Assembly: GCF_009600885.1 (NCBI RefSeq)
Contig: NZ_VCLA01000157.1
Location: 25,760-89,759, forward strand
Direction of reading: 5' to 3'
Length of the DNA stretch: 64,000 bases
DNA from: Streptomyces jumonjinensis
GTDB taxonomy: Bacteria; Actinomycetota; Actinomycetes; Streptomycetales; Streptomycetaceae
A program made the position numbers and the translations under genes. Below, in pieces: positions 16,532 through 25,793 of the stretch (within the stretch, counting starts at the first letter, position 1; each line of letters starts with the position of its first letter). The notes beneath the pieces are model-generated. The model did not search any database. It saw only the letters and a program-made list of their open reading frames with translations, and was not told the DNA's origin.

Positions 16532-17442
16532 GGGGTTGCTCCTCCGGTCTGGGGCGGCAGCACGTGGGTCTCGATGGTGTCGTCCAGGAAGCGTTCGGCG
16601 TGGCGCTCGTCGGAGCGTACGGCGGCCAGGGGGATGCCGAGGAGGTCGGAGACCTCCTCGGCGGTGAAGCCGCACAGGCGCCGCAGGACCATGACGTCGA
16701 GCTGGGCGTCGGGCAGCCGGCTGATCGCCGCGAACAGTTCCAGGCTCTCGGTCAGCTGCGCGGCCTGGCCCTCGGTGGAGGTCCGGGTGCGCAGGGCGAC
16801 GGTGTCGAAGGCCGCATCCGTGAGCACGGGCCGGTCGTCGCGGAAGCCGGCCCTGGACCTGACGGTGGTGCGCAGGATGTTCCAGGCGTAGCGGCGGGTG
16901 TCGGGGCTGGCCAGGGCCTCGTCCCAGGTGAGCCAGAGCATGGCGAAGGTGTCCTCCACTGCGGCGTCGCGGGCCTCGCCGTACAGGAAGTTCCCGGCGT
17001 AGAGGCGGTAGTCCTCCGTGACCATGATGCGCAGGGCGCCGTGGTCGAGGGGCGGTCCGGAGCGGGCGGTGGTGAGGGCGATGGCACCTTCGGTGGAGCG
17101 GTCTACCCAGTCCCGGCTCTTGCCGACGTCGAGGGCCGCCTCCTTCCACAGCCGGTGCAGGGGCCAGACGGGGATGTCCAGCTCGCGGGCCAGGCGGTGG
17201 ACGACCTCCCAGCGCGGGTAGTGGCCCACACCGCGCAGCAGTTCGGAGAGCTTGGACTTGGCGAGCGGGACGCTGAGGCCGAGTTCGCTGAGGGTACGGC
17301 CGGAGGCGAGGTAGCGCTCGCGGGTCGGTACCAGCCAGGCCCGGTGGGCGCTGCCGGCCGTGTCCACGATGCGGCCGAGTTTGCGGCCGGGGCGGGCCGG
17401 GGCCGGCTCAGAGGCCGGCCCCGGCTCGTTCGACGACATCAC
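16528..17442 (-). CDS. XRE-type HTH fused to ECF-like sigma-70 protein
   Basis: 304 residues. Residues 30-100 look like an XRE-type helix-turn-helix (RTLSELGLSVPLAKSKLSEL). Residues 145-200 resemble sigma region 2 (DAAVEDTFAMLWLTWDEALA), and residues 230-300 resemble region 4 (ISRLPDAQLDVMVLRRLCGF, then TAEEVSDLLGIPLAAVRSDE). The combination suggests a transcription factor that can bind its own operator and possibly RNA polymerase. It overlaps the genes on both sides by four bases in a three-gene operon. Confidence 0.7.
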   Translation of the reverse strand: MMSSNEPGPASEPAPARPGRKLGRIVDTAGSAHRAWLVPTRERYLASGRTLSELGLSVPLAKSKLSELLRGVGHYPRWEVVHRLARELDIPVWPLHRLWKEAALDVGKSRDWVDRSTEGAIALTTARSGPPLDHGALRIMVTEDYRLYAGNFLYGEARDAAVEDTFAMLWLTWDEALASPDTRRYAWNILRTTVRSRAGFRDDRPVLTDAAFDTVALRTRTSTEGQAAQLTESLELFAAISRLPDAQLDVMVLRRLCGFTAEEVSDLLGIPLAAVRSDERHAERFLDDTIETHVLPPQTGGATP

Positions 17443-17663
17443 GGGGCGCTGTCCTCCTCGTCGGGCACCACCGTCACACGGTGCCCAGAGGCAGTGCGCG
17501 AGCGGACGCCGCGCAGGACCTGGACCACCGTCAGGCCCAGGACCGGGGCCAGCACGGCGATGAGGGCCGCGTGGCCCATCGCCGCCATCACCGTGCTCCA
17601 GCCGAAGACCACCAACGTCACCAGCGCCAGCGCCGTTGCTGCCGCTATCTGCTTGCTGCTCAT
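17439..17663 (-). CDS. Small membrane protein upstream of sigma-like gene
   Basis: 74 residues from ATG 17663. Two adjacent hydrophobic helices (residues about 5-27 and 30-48) are followed by a charged tail ending in PDEEDSAP. A longer frame reaches 17810, but its extra residues are not protein-like. Its stop overlaps the start of the sigma-like gene, so it may be the membrane sensor or anchor of that regulator; this is inferred from position only. Confidence 0.55.
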   Translation of the reverse strand: MSSKQIAAATALALVTLVVFGWSTVMAAMGHAALIAVLAPVLGLTVVQVLRGVRSRTASGHRVTVVPDEEDSAP

Positions 17664-18647
17664 CACCAGTCCTTGGTGTCGTGCCGCAGTCATCCGGAAG
17701 ACCACGTCAAAGGGGGGACCCCTGCAACGAGCGGGTGCCGAGCCGCTGTTGGTGGGGGTCCTCAGCATGGACCGGCAGCAGTACATAACGCTACGTGATC
17801 TTTGATTCACGGAACATTAGGAGTCGCGGACGGTCAGCCGTACGGCCGGAGATGACCGTTCCGGTGCACGTCGAGCACGCCGGACGCCGTCCGGCGGGTG
17901 AAGTTCCCGGTTTTCCTTGCAATCCCACCGGGAACCCCCTCATATGGAGACAGGACACCTCGGTGTCGCCCTTCCATCCGGAAGAGGCCCGGCCCCCGTG
18001 CCGAAAAAGGGGGCCGTGCCGGCCCGTTCCCGCCCGGCCCGGGCTAGAGGCCGGGCGGGAACGGAACACCCCCTTTACGGGGAGACGACCCTAAAGCAGG
18101 GCACTGACAACACCCTCACCTCCACCCGATCAGCCGCCCACGCGGGCTTCCCCCACGAGTGCCTCAGGTTCACCGCGCCCTATCGGCAGGAGGTCGCCGG
18201 GTCAGGAACAACCGCGCGAGAGCCGACTGCCCGCCCTTGACCAGCGACGCTGATCAGCTCCTGAGCCCGAGGCGCGGCACCAGGCCGTCCGGCCCGGGCA
18301 CACCGCACACCCAGGCCAGTACGCAACCCCGGGATGCGGCTGCCCGTTCCCGTCATCAACCGGGGTTCCGGCCGGGGCGCTGCACGCCCGACCCGCCGGC
18401 ACGACGTCGCCATCCACGGTCTTGTCTGCCACGGCCGTGAGCCGGCCCGCTCCACCGATCCGGCCTTCTACGACGCGGTCGCTCAGGACATGGGCACCAG
18501 CGGTGTCCCGCTGCTCGGGGACGGCTTCGTCGCGGCGTACACCGCCACTGCACAGAACATCCTCGCCGTGCTGCCCGGCAACCGCCCGACGGTATCCGCC
18601 CCGCCTGGGTAACCACGGGAGTCGGCCCAACCGGGATGGTCACCGCG
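17664..18647. other. Long intergenic stretch with possible gene relic
   Basis: Nearly 1 kb without a supported gene. It begins with the promoter side of the sigma-like operon. It contains one strong hairpin (listed separately) and, at 18420-18610 on the plus strand, a protein-like frame (FYDAVAQDMGTSGVPLLGDG) that may be a relic of a larger gene I cannot name. Confidence 0.4.
18026..18062. terminator. Strong hairpin in intergenic region
   Basis: GTTCCCGCCCGGCC (18026-18039) pairs perfectly with GGCCGGGCGGGAAC (18049-18062) around a nine-base loop. Confidence 0.5.
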
Positions 18648-19688
18648 TCATGATGCTTCGAAGTCAGCAGCTGGCGGTTTGGGCCAGTCGAGATCCATGA
18701 ATCCTGTTTGCTGATCGACCCATGAACGTCGCAGGTCGCGCACGAACTGATCTGGTGTGATCGGTTTTTCCGCGTTCAGGTCTCCCTGGATCGAAAAGTA
18801 GAGAGACGTACCCGGTTCGTTCATGAACGGGGGGAGGGCGAAGACGTCGCTCCAGATTCCGTACCCGCCGCGCGCCAGGTCGCGAACAAACCAGATCAGG
18901 TATTCAGTGGCCACCCAGCCGTCACGGTGAGGGCCGGCGTAGTACTCGCCCACTCCCTCCTCTGCGGGAAGGATTTGCCAGCCGATTGACCACAGGCCGG
19001 AACGGTCAGGTGATTCCTGAATGTTGGGTGTCCCGAAGTGCAACGGCAGGATGCCAGGCAGGACGGCGAAGACGGCAGCCGCATTGCGCATGGCCTCGGG
19101 AACGTGATCTTCATCGGTGCTTTCCCCGGCCGGTGACGGTGCCTCTACGCCTGCCGAACGCTGGATACGACGCGCCCTGTCCTCGGACTGTTCCAGAACG
19201 GCATACTCGTCATCATTGATCGTTTCGGCGTTGTAGCTGCCGCATCCTCGGAGCAGGACTCGGGCCTGGACCAGCACGTCCCTCGCCCGAAGACCGGGTG
19301 CCAGCTGATCTGCCGGGACATCGCTCACACCCGGCCGCATGAGAATCTCCAATGCGCTCCGGAACAGTTGACGGTCCTGAGAGCGGGATGCGGAGACGGC
19401 GGCGGAGACGGCCTTGGCGCTGATGCCGAGTTCTGCGGCAACGGATTCACCTGTGTGTCCGGGGCGCAGTGTCGCCTCGTAGATCGCCTGGCGGCGCACT
19501 CGCCCGATGTCTCCTTGAACGCTGCGTGCGTGTTCGGCGAGGGCGTCGGCGCTGCGAACGCGGTCGATGGGGTCCGGAATCGCCACCAGCCATGCCAGTG
19601 CGCGCTCGGTGCGCAGGCCCTGGGTGTAGTCGTCGGCGCGTTCAGAAGGCATGGTGCGGCGCCCGCCGCCATCCCGTCGGTCAGTCAT
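18648..19688 (-). CDS. Hypothetical protein with N-terminal HTH-like region
   Basis: 346 residues from ATG 19688 (an ATG 12 codons later is possible). Residues 70-110 (GESVAAELGISAKAVSAAVS) look like a helix-turn-helix. The C-terminal half (GLWSIGWQILPAEEGVGEYY and YLIWFVRDLARGGYGIWSDV) is a compact, Trp-rich domain that I do not recognise. It is divergent from the zeta-toxin gene with a 236-base gap and could regulate it. That link is positional only. Confidence 0.6.
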   Translation of the reverse strand: MTDRRDGGGRRTMPSERADDYTQGLRTERALAWLVAIPDPIDRVRSADALAEHARSVQGDIGRVRRQAIYEATLRPGHTGESVAAELGISAKAVSAAVSASRSQDRQLFRSALEILMRPGVSDVPADQLAPGLRARDVLVQARVLLRGCGSYNAETINDDEYAVLEQSEDRARRIQRSAGVEAPSPAGESTDEDHVPEAMRNAAAVFAVLPGILPLHFGTPNIQESPDRSGLWSIGWQILPAEEGVGEYYAGPHRDGWVATEYLIWFVRDLARGGYGIWSDVFALPPFMNEPGTSLYFSIQGDLNAEKPITPDQFVRDLRRSWVDQQTGFMDLDWPKPPAADFEAS

Positions 19689-19924
19689 TGAGATCCCCGC
19701 TGTTCTGTCTGCAGCACCCCGGCAAAGTCTTAGGTTACCCCCGGGCTGGACTTTGTTCCAGGGTGGGTCTTACGATCGGCTGGCGGGTAGATCCATACCA
19801 ACTCGCACCCGCCGGGCCATGCCCAGGCACGCCCGGCGACCCTCAGTCCGAGCAGAACTGCCCTGCCCCGCGCACCCGGCAGACCGGTCCCCGGCCGCGC
19901 CGTGATCCGTTTCTGGAGGAGTAC

Positions 19925-21754
19925 GTGAGCTCGCCGCCCCCGCCCCCGCGTCGGCCTCCGGCCGCGCCGACTCTCGCGGAAGCGCTGCACGCCGCAGTGC
20001 CGCAGGAGTGTCCGGTGGTGGTGTTCGTCCTGGGCCAGGCCGGGAGCGGCAAGACGTTCGTCATGGACCTGGTGCATGCGGCCCTCAGCCGGCGCGGTGG
20101 TGTGGTGCGGGTGGACCGCGATGCCTACAAGGCTGTTCATCCCGGTTACACCGCCTTCCTCGCGGAGGACGTGCGGACGGCGGGTGTACGGGTGCGGGAG
20201 GAGACCTATCGCTGGCGGGCCGAAGTCGAAGAGCGAGCGAGGGCCGGCCGGTTCGATGTGGTGGCGGAGGAGGCCCTGCCCGACCCGGCGGGGTGGGAGG
20301 CGGCGCTGTCCGGGTGGCGGCGGGCGGGGTACCGGGTCGAGGTGGTGGCGCTGGCGGTGCCGGCGGCGGTGAGCCAGCTCGGTGTGCTGGACCGGTATCT
20401 GCGGCTCGCCGAGGAGGGCCGGGCCCGCTATGTGTCCTGGACCAACCACGACGCCTGCGCCGCAGCGCTGCCCGGCGCCCTCGCGGCCATCGAGACCAGG
20501 CGCCTGGTCGACCGGGTGACCGTGGTCCGCCGCGGCGCCGACGTGGTGTACGTCAACGAGCTCGGCCCTGACGGCCGGTGGTGCCATCCGGCCGGTGCCG
20601 CAGAGGCGGTGGTCGCCGAGCGGGCCCGCCCGTGGACCGCGGCGGAGACCGGCGCCTTCCGCCGCCAGCTCGCCGACGCCGACCGGCGCGCCCACGATCC
20701 GCAGCTCTCCTCGGACTGGGCGCTGGCGGTGCGGCGGGATGCCGAGCGGGCCGCCGCGCTCGCGGAACCGGTCCGCCGCACCGCCCAGGCCCGGCACCAG
20801 GCGCCCGGGGTCGACTACCACCGGCTCTCTGCGGAGGAACACCGGTGGATCTTCGACCATCTGATCGTTCCGGACCTGCTGGCGAACGTCACGCCGCAGG
20901 AGAGACCGGTTGCCGTGTTCCTCATGGGGCAGCCCGGCGCGGGAAAAACCGGGATGACCCCCATGATCCGGCGGACGCTGCGGGGGCGGCCGGTGAAGAT
21001 CAACGGCGACGACTTCAAGACCGCCCACCCCGACTACCTCCAGCTGCTGGGAGAAGAACCGCGCACGGCCGGGGAGCGGATCCGGCCGGACTACCGGGCG
21101 TGGCAGGCGATGGCCGAGGAGCTGGTGCGCGAGCGGCGCGCGGACGTCGTCGTCGAGATCGCTCCTGCCAGCGCGGCTTCGTTCGTGAACACCGCGATGC
21201 TCTACCAGCAGGCGGGCTACCGGGTGGAGCTGGTGGTCCTGGCCGTGCGCGCGGCCGACTCCCTTCAGGGCACCGCCGATCGCTGCGCCCGGATGATCCA
21301 GCTCGGTGTTCCCGCCCGGTTCACCACCACGCACGGGCACGATGTCCACTTCGCGGTGCTGGCCGAGGCGGTAGCGATGGCCGAGCAGGCGGGGGTGGCC
21401 GACTCGGTGATGGTGCTGCGGCGCGACGGCACGGTCCTCTACCGCAACGGACGCACCCGCCAGGGGCGCTGGGAGCGCCCGGCACGCGCCGCTGCCGCAC
21501 TGCTCGTCGAGCAGTCCCGCCCCTACACCGACGCAGAGGGCGCACGGTTCTGGGCCGTGCACCGCCGACTGTGCACGGTGCTGCCGCACTACCGCGAGGC
21601 GCTGTGTCACATCGCCCGGGTCGCCCGGCCACTGATGCCCGCACACATGCAGCCGCACCGCCTGCCCGGGCCCATCCCTGCGGCCGCCCTGCCCGCCTGC
21701 CCTTACGAGGCCGGGGACCCCCGCTCCTTAAGTTCCTTGAGGCGGGCGGTGTAA
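19925..21754 (+). CDS. Double-domain zeta toxin-like kinase
   Basis: 609 residues from GTG 19925 with GGAGGA four bases upstream. There are two zeta-type P-loop kinase domains. The first has GQAGSGKT at about 38-45 and RVDRDAYK at 62-69; the second has GQPGAGKT at about 335-342 and KINGDDFK at 358-365. In the family the Asp after the beta strand and a downstream Arg act in phosphorylating UDP-N-acetylglucosamine, which blocks wall synthesis. The first domain keeps VDRDAYK but lacks the canonical DDF, so it may have diverged. No epsilon-type antitoxin precedes it. Its 3' end overlaps a convergent 103-residue gene by 52 bases. Confidence 0.82.
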   Translation: MSSPPPPPRRPPAAPTLAEALHAAVPQECPVVVFVLGQAGSGKTFVMDLVHAALSRRGGVVRVDRDAYKAVHPGYTAFLAEDVRTAGVRVREETYRWRAEVEERARAGRFDVVAEEALPDPAGWEAALSGWRRAGYRVEVVALAVPAAVSQLGVLDRYLRLAEEGRARYVSWTNHDACAAALPGALAAIETRRLVDRVTVVRRGADVVYVNELGPDGRWCHPAGAAEAVVAERARPWTAAETGAFRRQLADADRRAHDPQLSSDWALAVRRDAERAAALAEPVRRTAQARHQAPGVDYHRLSAEEHRWIFDHLIVPDLLANVTPQERPVAVFLMGQPGAGKTGMTPMIRRTLRGRPVKINGDDFKTAHPDYLQLLGEEPRTAGERIRPDYRAWQAMAEELVRERRADVVVEIAPASAASFVNTAMLYQQAGYRVELVVLAVRAADSLQGTADRCARMIQLGVPARFTTTHGHDVHFAVLAEAVAMAEQAGVADSVMVLRRDGTVLYRNGRTRQGRWERPARAAAALLVEQSRPYTDAEGARFWAVHRRLCTVLPHYREALCHIARVARPLMPAHMQPHRLPGPIPAAALPACPYEAGDPRSLSSLRRAV

Positions 21755-22014
21755 AGAGTGAAGAGGCGCGCTGTCTCCTGGCTGTCCGCGTCCTCCAACC
21801 GGTCCCGGTCCTTCACACACGCCTGCCGCTGCAAGGTCAGTTCCCGGAGGACCTCTGGGGTCGCGCCCGCGCGCCGTTCGGCCAGGATCCGGGAGCTGTA
21901 CCAGGCGATCACCCCGCCCACCGCTTCGACGGCGGCCTCGTAGCCGACCGGATCGGCCGGGTCGAAGCCGCCGGGGGCGGGCGCTGGTCCGTCCACGAAA
22001 AGTCCATCCTTCAC
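21703..22014 (-). CDS. Small helical protein convergent with zeta toxin
   Basis: 103 residues from ATG. After FDPADPVGYEAAVEAVGGVI comes a long helical hairpin (RILAERRAGATPEVLRELTL, then ADSQETARLFTLYTARLKEL). The size and all-helical make-up are like epsilon antitoxins, which are three-helix bundles, but I cannot see direct similarity. It overlaps the zeta-toxin 3' end on the opposite strand and begins 148 bases upstream of the divergent ATPase gene. Confidence 0.6.
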   Translation of the reverse strand: MKDGLFVDGPAPAPGGFDPADPVGYEAAVEAVGGVIAWYSSRILAERRAGATPEVLRELTLQRQACVKDRDRLEDADSQETARLFTLYTARLKELKERGSPAS

Positions 22015-22161
22015 AACGGGAAACCGACGGCAAAGGGCCCATTCTCGCTCTGCGGCCGGGCCCGGTCCACCACCGCCGCATCGTCATGCCCGGCAGGATG
22101 CCGCCGCCCGCCCCGGTACGGCATAGGTTGGTCCCCCGAGGCGATCACCTGTGGGGGGACC

Positions 22162-24864
22162 ATGGCCGCGGCCGACCTTCGTGCGCTGTTCAGCTCCAAC
22201 GACCCGTCCTTCGACGCCAACGAGGCGTTCACCAACCGGGAGCACCAGTGGGCCCTGGTGGCCGGCGCGCTGGAGCAGCATCTGCGGCGCACCGGCGAGC
22301 CGGGCTTCGACGTGGAGGATCTCGAAACGCCCCGCACCAATGTGATCGTCTTCCACGGGGTCGGAGGGGTCGGCAAGTCGACCCTGCTCCGCAAGATCGA
22401 GGCCGCGCTCACCGCGGCCGACCAGCGTCCCGCGCAGTGGGGCGCACCGTCATGGACCGAGCGGCTGCTGCCGGTCCGGATCGACCTGGCCCGCTCCGCG
22501 GCGGCCGGCTCCGACTTCGAACGCGTCATCCTCACCATCCGGCTCGCCCTCGCCGGAACCCCGGGCCGTCCGCTGCCCTCATTCGACGTGGCCCTGCGCC
22601 AGTACTGGGAGCACACCCACCCCGGAGAACCGCTCGACGAGTACATGCGGCGCACCGGGCTGATGGGCCGCTTCGCCACCGCGCTGCCCCACCAGCTGCA
22701 GACCGCGGTGAGCGAGGCCGCCGCCCTGCTGCAGCTGCCCGGCGGAGCCACCGCCGGGCAGGTCACCGGCGCCCTGGCCCAAGGACTGCGGGAGCGCCGC
22801 GAACGCGCCCGCGCCCTGGCCGGCTGCTCCCACGCGGCTGCGCTGCTGGAGGCCACTCCCGACCTGGAGGCTCTCTCCTACTACCCGCACCTGCTGGCGT
22901 GGGAACTCGGTCAGCTGCCCGCGAAGCACAAGGTCACCCCGGTGGTCCTGCTGGACACCTTCGAAGAAACCGCCGACCGCCACCGTGACCTCGAGCGCCT
23001 GCTGCAGCGCCTGGTCTATCTCATGCCCAACGTGCTGTTCGTGATCAGCGGGCGCAGCCGCCTCGCCTGGGCCGACCCGGCTCTGCACGGACAGCTCGAC
23101 TGGACCGGCCCGACCGTCTGGCCCGGCCTCGCACCCGGCGCCGGTGCCGGGGCGGGCGGGCGTCAGCGCCTGGTCGGCGACCTCTCCCCCGAGGACTGCA
23201 ACGATCACCTCGCCCGCCGTCTGGTCCAGGACGGCCGGCCCCTCATCGAGCCCGGTGTCCGGGCGGCGATCACCGCCCGCTCCCACGGCCTGCCCCTCCA
23301 CCTCGATCTCGCCGCCGCTCGTTTCCTGGAGATCCGCCGCACCGGCCGCACGCCCGAGCCGGCCGACTTCGACTGCACCTTCCCCGCTCTCCTCGCCCGG
23401 ATCCTGTCCGACCTCACCCCCGAGGAACGGCACGTGCTGCGCTCCGTGACCCTGCTCGATGCCTTCGACCTCGATCTGGCCACCCGCGCCGCCGGGCTCG
23501 ACCGCCAGGCCCCGGCCCGCCGGCTGGCCGAGAGGCCGCTGGTCTCCGAAAACCCCTACGCGCTGTGGCCGTACCACCTGCACGGCGCGATCCGCTCCGC
23601 CGTCCACGCCGACCAGAGCGAGGACCGCTGGACTGCCGCCGACTGGCACCAGGCCGCCGGCCGCGCCCTGACCGCCCTCGGCGAACAATGGACCACCAGC
23701 AGCGCCACCGCCACGGGCCGGATGCTTCTCGTGGCGTGCCTGCGCCAGGGCCTGCGCCTGGCCCGCGACCACCGCCTCACCGATCTCGGCTGGCTCACCG
23801 ACGCCGCCCACGCCTACACCGACGACTCCGTCTGGGAGCCCCTCGCCCCGCCCGCCGGAGGCCCGGGTGCCGGCGGCGGGACCCGGGACGCCACCGCGGG
23901 CGGCGCGGGGGGCGACGGCACCGGCCCGGAGACGGCCGCCGACGCCCTGGCCGAACTGCTGACCGCCATCGCCCGCCGCCAGCACGAACACCGCGCCCGC
24001 ACCGCCGAACGCCTCACCGCCGTCCTCGACACCGGCCTCCTCAACCGGGAGCTCACCGCGCTGGCCCTGTACTACCGGGCCAAGGCCCACAAGGACCTCG
24101 GCCACACCCAGGAGTCCCGTACCGGCATGCAGCGCGTCGCCGACGCGGGCGGTCGGCTCGCACCCAAGGCCCGCCGCGGGCTCGCGAACCTGGCCAGGAT
24201 CGCCGGGGACTTCCCCGCCGCCCTGGCCGCCGTCCCCACCCTCGGCTGGAAAGGCCGCCACCACCGCGTCGCCGGAGACATCCACTGGCCCCACGGAAAC
24301 ATCGACCAAGCCGTCGCCGCGTTCGGGGCGGCGCGCGCCGAAGCCGAACAACACGATGCCCCAGGTGAGCGCGCCATCGCCCAGGTCCGCCTCGCCCTCG
24401 CGCTCGCGTTCGCCGACCCCGTCCGCGCCGGTGACGAGCTCGACCTTGCCCACCAGCTCCTCGCACCCCTCGACCAGCGCGCCACCACCCTCCTCGCCCA
24501 CATCGCGGCCCTCGTCAAGGACGCCGGGGACACCGGCGCCGACGTCCCCGGCCGCGCCCACGGACTGCGCCGCGAGATCACCGACGCGGGGCTGCCCTGG
24601 CTGTCCCGGTTCCTGGAGATCGCCCTCGCCTTCCACCACGCCGTCCGCGACGAGCACCAGGACCTCGCCGACCTCATCGACCGGCTCCACACCCTCACCG
24701 CGGGCGGCGACTTCGCCTACTTCACCGATATCGCCGCCGCCATGGGTGACCTCCCCCGTCCACCCCGGCCCACCGTCCGCTGGCTCGACGGCCACGACCC
24801 TGTGCGGGAACGCTGGCACGCGCTCGTCACCGACCGCCGCGACCGCCTGAACGCTTCGTTCTGA
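22162..24864 (+). CDS. STAND-type NTPase with helical repeat C-terminus
   Basis: 900 residues from ATG 22162. The N-terminus (AFTNREHQWALVAGALEQHL) leads to a P-loop GVGGVGKST at about 66-74 and a Walker B VVLLDTFEE at about 261-269. Next come a sensor-like VLFVISGRSRLAW segment and a winged-helix-like part. After a Gly-rich linker near residue 575, the C-terminal 300 residues are TPR-like helical pairs (ALALYYRAKAHKDLGHTQES). STAND proteins are signal-gated switches, and in bacteria many are defence or toxin-release sensors. Its place between the zeta-toxin cluster and a terminator suggests an accessory conflict role, which is inference. Confidence 0.72.
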   Translation: MAAADLRALFSSNDPSFDANEAFTNREHQWALVAGALEQHLRRTGEPGFDVEDLETPRTNVIVFHGVGGVGKSTLLRKIEAALTAADQRPAQWGAPSWTERLLPVRIDLARSAAAGSDFERVILTIRLALAGTPGRPLPSFDVALRQYWEHTHPGEPLDEYMRRTGLMGRFATALPHQLQTAVSEAAALLQLPGGATAGQVTGALAQGLRERRERARALAGCSHAAALLEATPDLEALSYYPHLLAWELGQLPAKHKVTPVVLLDTFEETADRHRDLERLLQRLVYLMPNVLFVISGRSRLAWADPALHGQLDWTGPTVWPGLAPGAGAGAGGRQRLVGDLSPEDCNDHLARRLVQDGRPLIEPGVRAAITARSHGLPLHLDLAAARFLEIRRTGRTPEPADFDCTFPALLARILSDLTPEERHVLRSVTLLDAFDLDLATRAAGLDRQAPARRLAERPLVSENPYALWPYHLHGAIRSAVHADQSEDRWTAADWHQAAGRALTALGEQWTTSSATATGRMLLVACLRQGLRLARDHRLTDLGWLTDAAHAYTDDSVWEPLAPPAGGPGAGGGTRDATAGGAGGDGTGPETAADALAELLTAIARRQHEHRARTAERLTAVLDTGLLNRELTALALYYRAKAHKDLGHTQESRTGMQRVADAGGRLAPKARRGLANLARIAGDFPAALAAVPTLGWKGRHHRVAGDIHWPHGNIDQAVAAFGAARAEAEQHDAPGERAIAQVRLALALAFADPVRAGDELDLAHQLLAPLDQRATTLLAHIAALVKDAGDTGADVPGRAHGLRREITDAGLPWLSRFLEIALAFHHAVRDEHQDLADLIDRLHTLTAGGDFAYFTDIAAAMGDLPRPPRPTVRWLDGHDPVRERWHALVTDRRDRLNASF

Positions 24865-24914
24865 CCGCCGGATGACGTCTTCCGCGGCGAGCACGGCCGA
24901 GGTGGCGGGCAGGC

Positions 24915-24960
24915 GGCTGCGGGCCCGCCACCGGTACTTTCCGGTGGCGGGCCCGCAGCC
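24915..24960. terminator. 20-bp perfect hairpin between convergent genes
   Basis: Arms at 24915-24934 and 24941-24960 are exact reverse complements with a six-base loop (TACTTT). It probably ends both the NTPase gene and the convergent coiled-coil gene. Confidence 0.85.
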
Positions 24961-24972
24961 GTACAGGAACAC

Positions 24973-25305
24973 TCAGGACGCGTCGGGGTCCTTGCCCGTG
25001 AGGGTGGACAGCAGCTCGACGAGGGTCGTGTTCACGCTGCGCTGCTCGGTGAGGAAACCGTCGATCTTCTGCTCCAGGCCGTCCAGACGCTGGCCGATGA
25101 CCGCGCTGGCCTCGCGCTGCTCGGCGATGAAGCCGTCCAGCTTCTCCTCCACCGTCATCAGCCGGTTGTCCATCGCGGCGATATCGCCGCGCACGATCTG
25201 CAGAGCGTTCTCGTAGCGCCGGGTCAGGGCAGCGATCTCACCCTGCGCGATGGGATCCTCGGCCACGCGGAGCCCTCCTGCCAGATCATGAAAAGAAACG
25301 GTCAT
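24973..25305 (-). CDS. Coiled-coil protein
   Basis: 110 residues from ATG 25305. Almost the whole length is helical with heptad-like spacing; two near-repeats are visible (VEEKLDGFIAEQREA and LEQKIDGFLTEQRSV). The repeat KxDGFxxEQR suggests a rod or oligomerisation protein. No function is assigned. Confidence 0.6.
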   Translation of the reverse strand: MTVSFHDLAGGLRVAEDPIAQGEIAALTRRYENALQIVRGDIAAMDNRLMTVEEKLDGFIAEQREASAVIGQRLDGLEQKIDGFLTEQRSVNTTLVELLSTLTGKDPDAS

Positions 25306-25415
25306 CAGGTGCTCCACGATATCGCGGCCACCTGGTGCCGTACCGCGCTGTGAAGGAACCGGCCCATGATCACAGAGAGAGCACCAGTCGGCCCGTATCC
25401 GCCGACGGTAGGCCG

Positions 25416-25793
25416 TCACGGGTTCAGGTCGAGGACACGGACTGGTTGACCGTCCCACCGTTTCGGTGCGGTGGTGGCGATGACCGCCCCGTCGGGGCGG
25501 TCCGCGGTGGGCTGCGCCGCGTGCCGGCTGTGGGCCGCTGCCCATGTCTCTTGCTGGGCGACGGCCAGGGCGGCGGACAGGTCGAGGTCGAGGACGGTGA
25601 TGCCGGGCAGCGCGGCCAGGTGCTCCGCCGTGCCTGGTCGGGCCCGGTCGGCCTCGACCAGCGCACACGCGGGGGCGTAGAGAAACCAGCCCGACTCGGC
25701 GTGGGCCCGGTGGATCAGGCGGGACGCCAGGATGTTGCCCTGCCCGGCCGCGACCATCGCCGTCTCGTCCAGAACGATGTGCATGGTGCTCAC
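25416..25793 (-). CDS. PIN-domain toxin (VapC-like)
   Basis: 125 residues from a GTG that overlaps the antitoxin stop (GTGA). The PIN acidic residues are visible as VLDETAMV near the N-terminus, ALVEADRA mid-protein and DGAVIATTA near the C-terminus, matching the usual D-E-D spacing. The family are Mg-dependent ribonucleases. It forms a type II module with the upstream RHH-like gene and is expected to be held inactive by it. Confidence 0.8.
   Translation of the reverse strand: MSTMHIVLDETAMVAAGQGNILASRLIHRAHAESGWFLYAPACALVEADRARPGTAEHLAALPGITVLDLDLSAALAVAQQETWAAAHSRHAAQPTADRPDGAVIATTAPKRWDGQPVRVLDLNP

Noticed and set aside
19730-21658. 642-residue minus-strand frame
   Set aside because: Antisense of the zeta-toxin gene; His/Arg/Gly-rich without motifs.
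22579-24972. 797-residue minus-strand frame
   Set aside because: Antisense of the STAND NTPase; Gly/Val/Glu composition is the mirror of Ala/Pro/Leu-rich coding.
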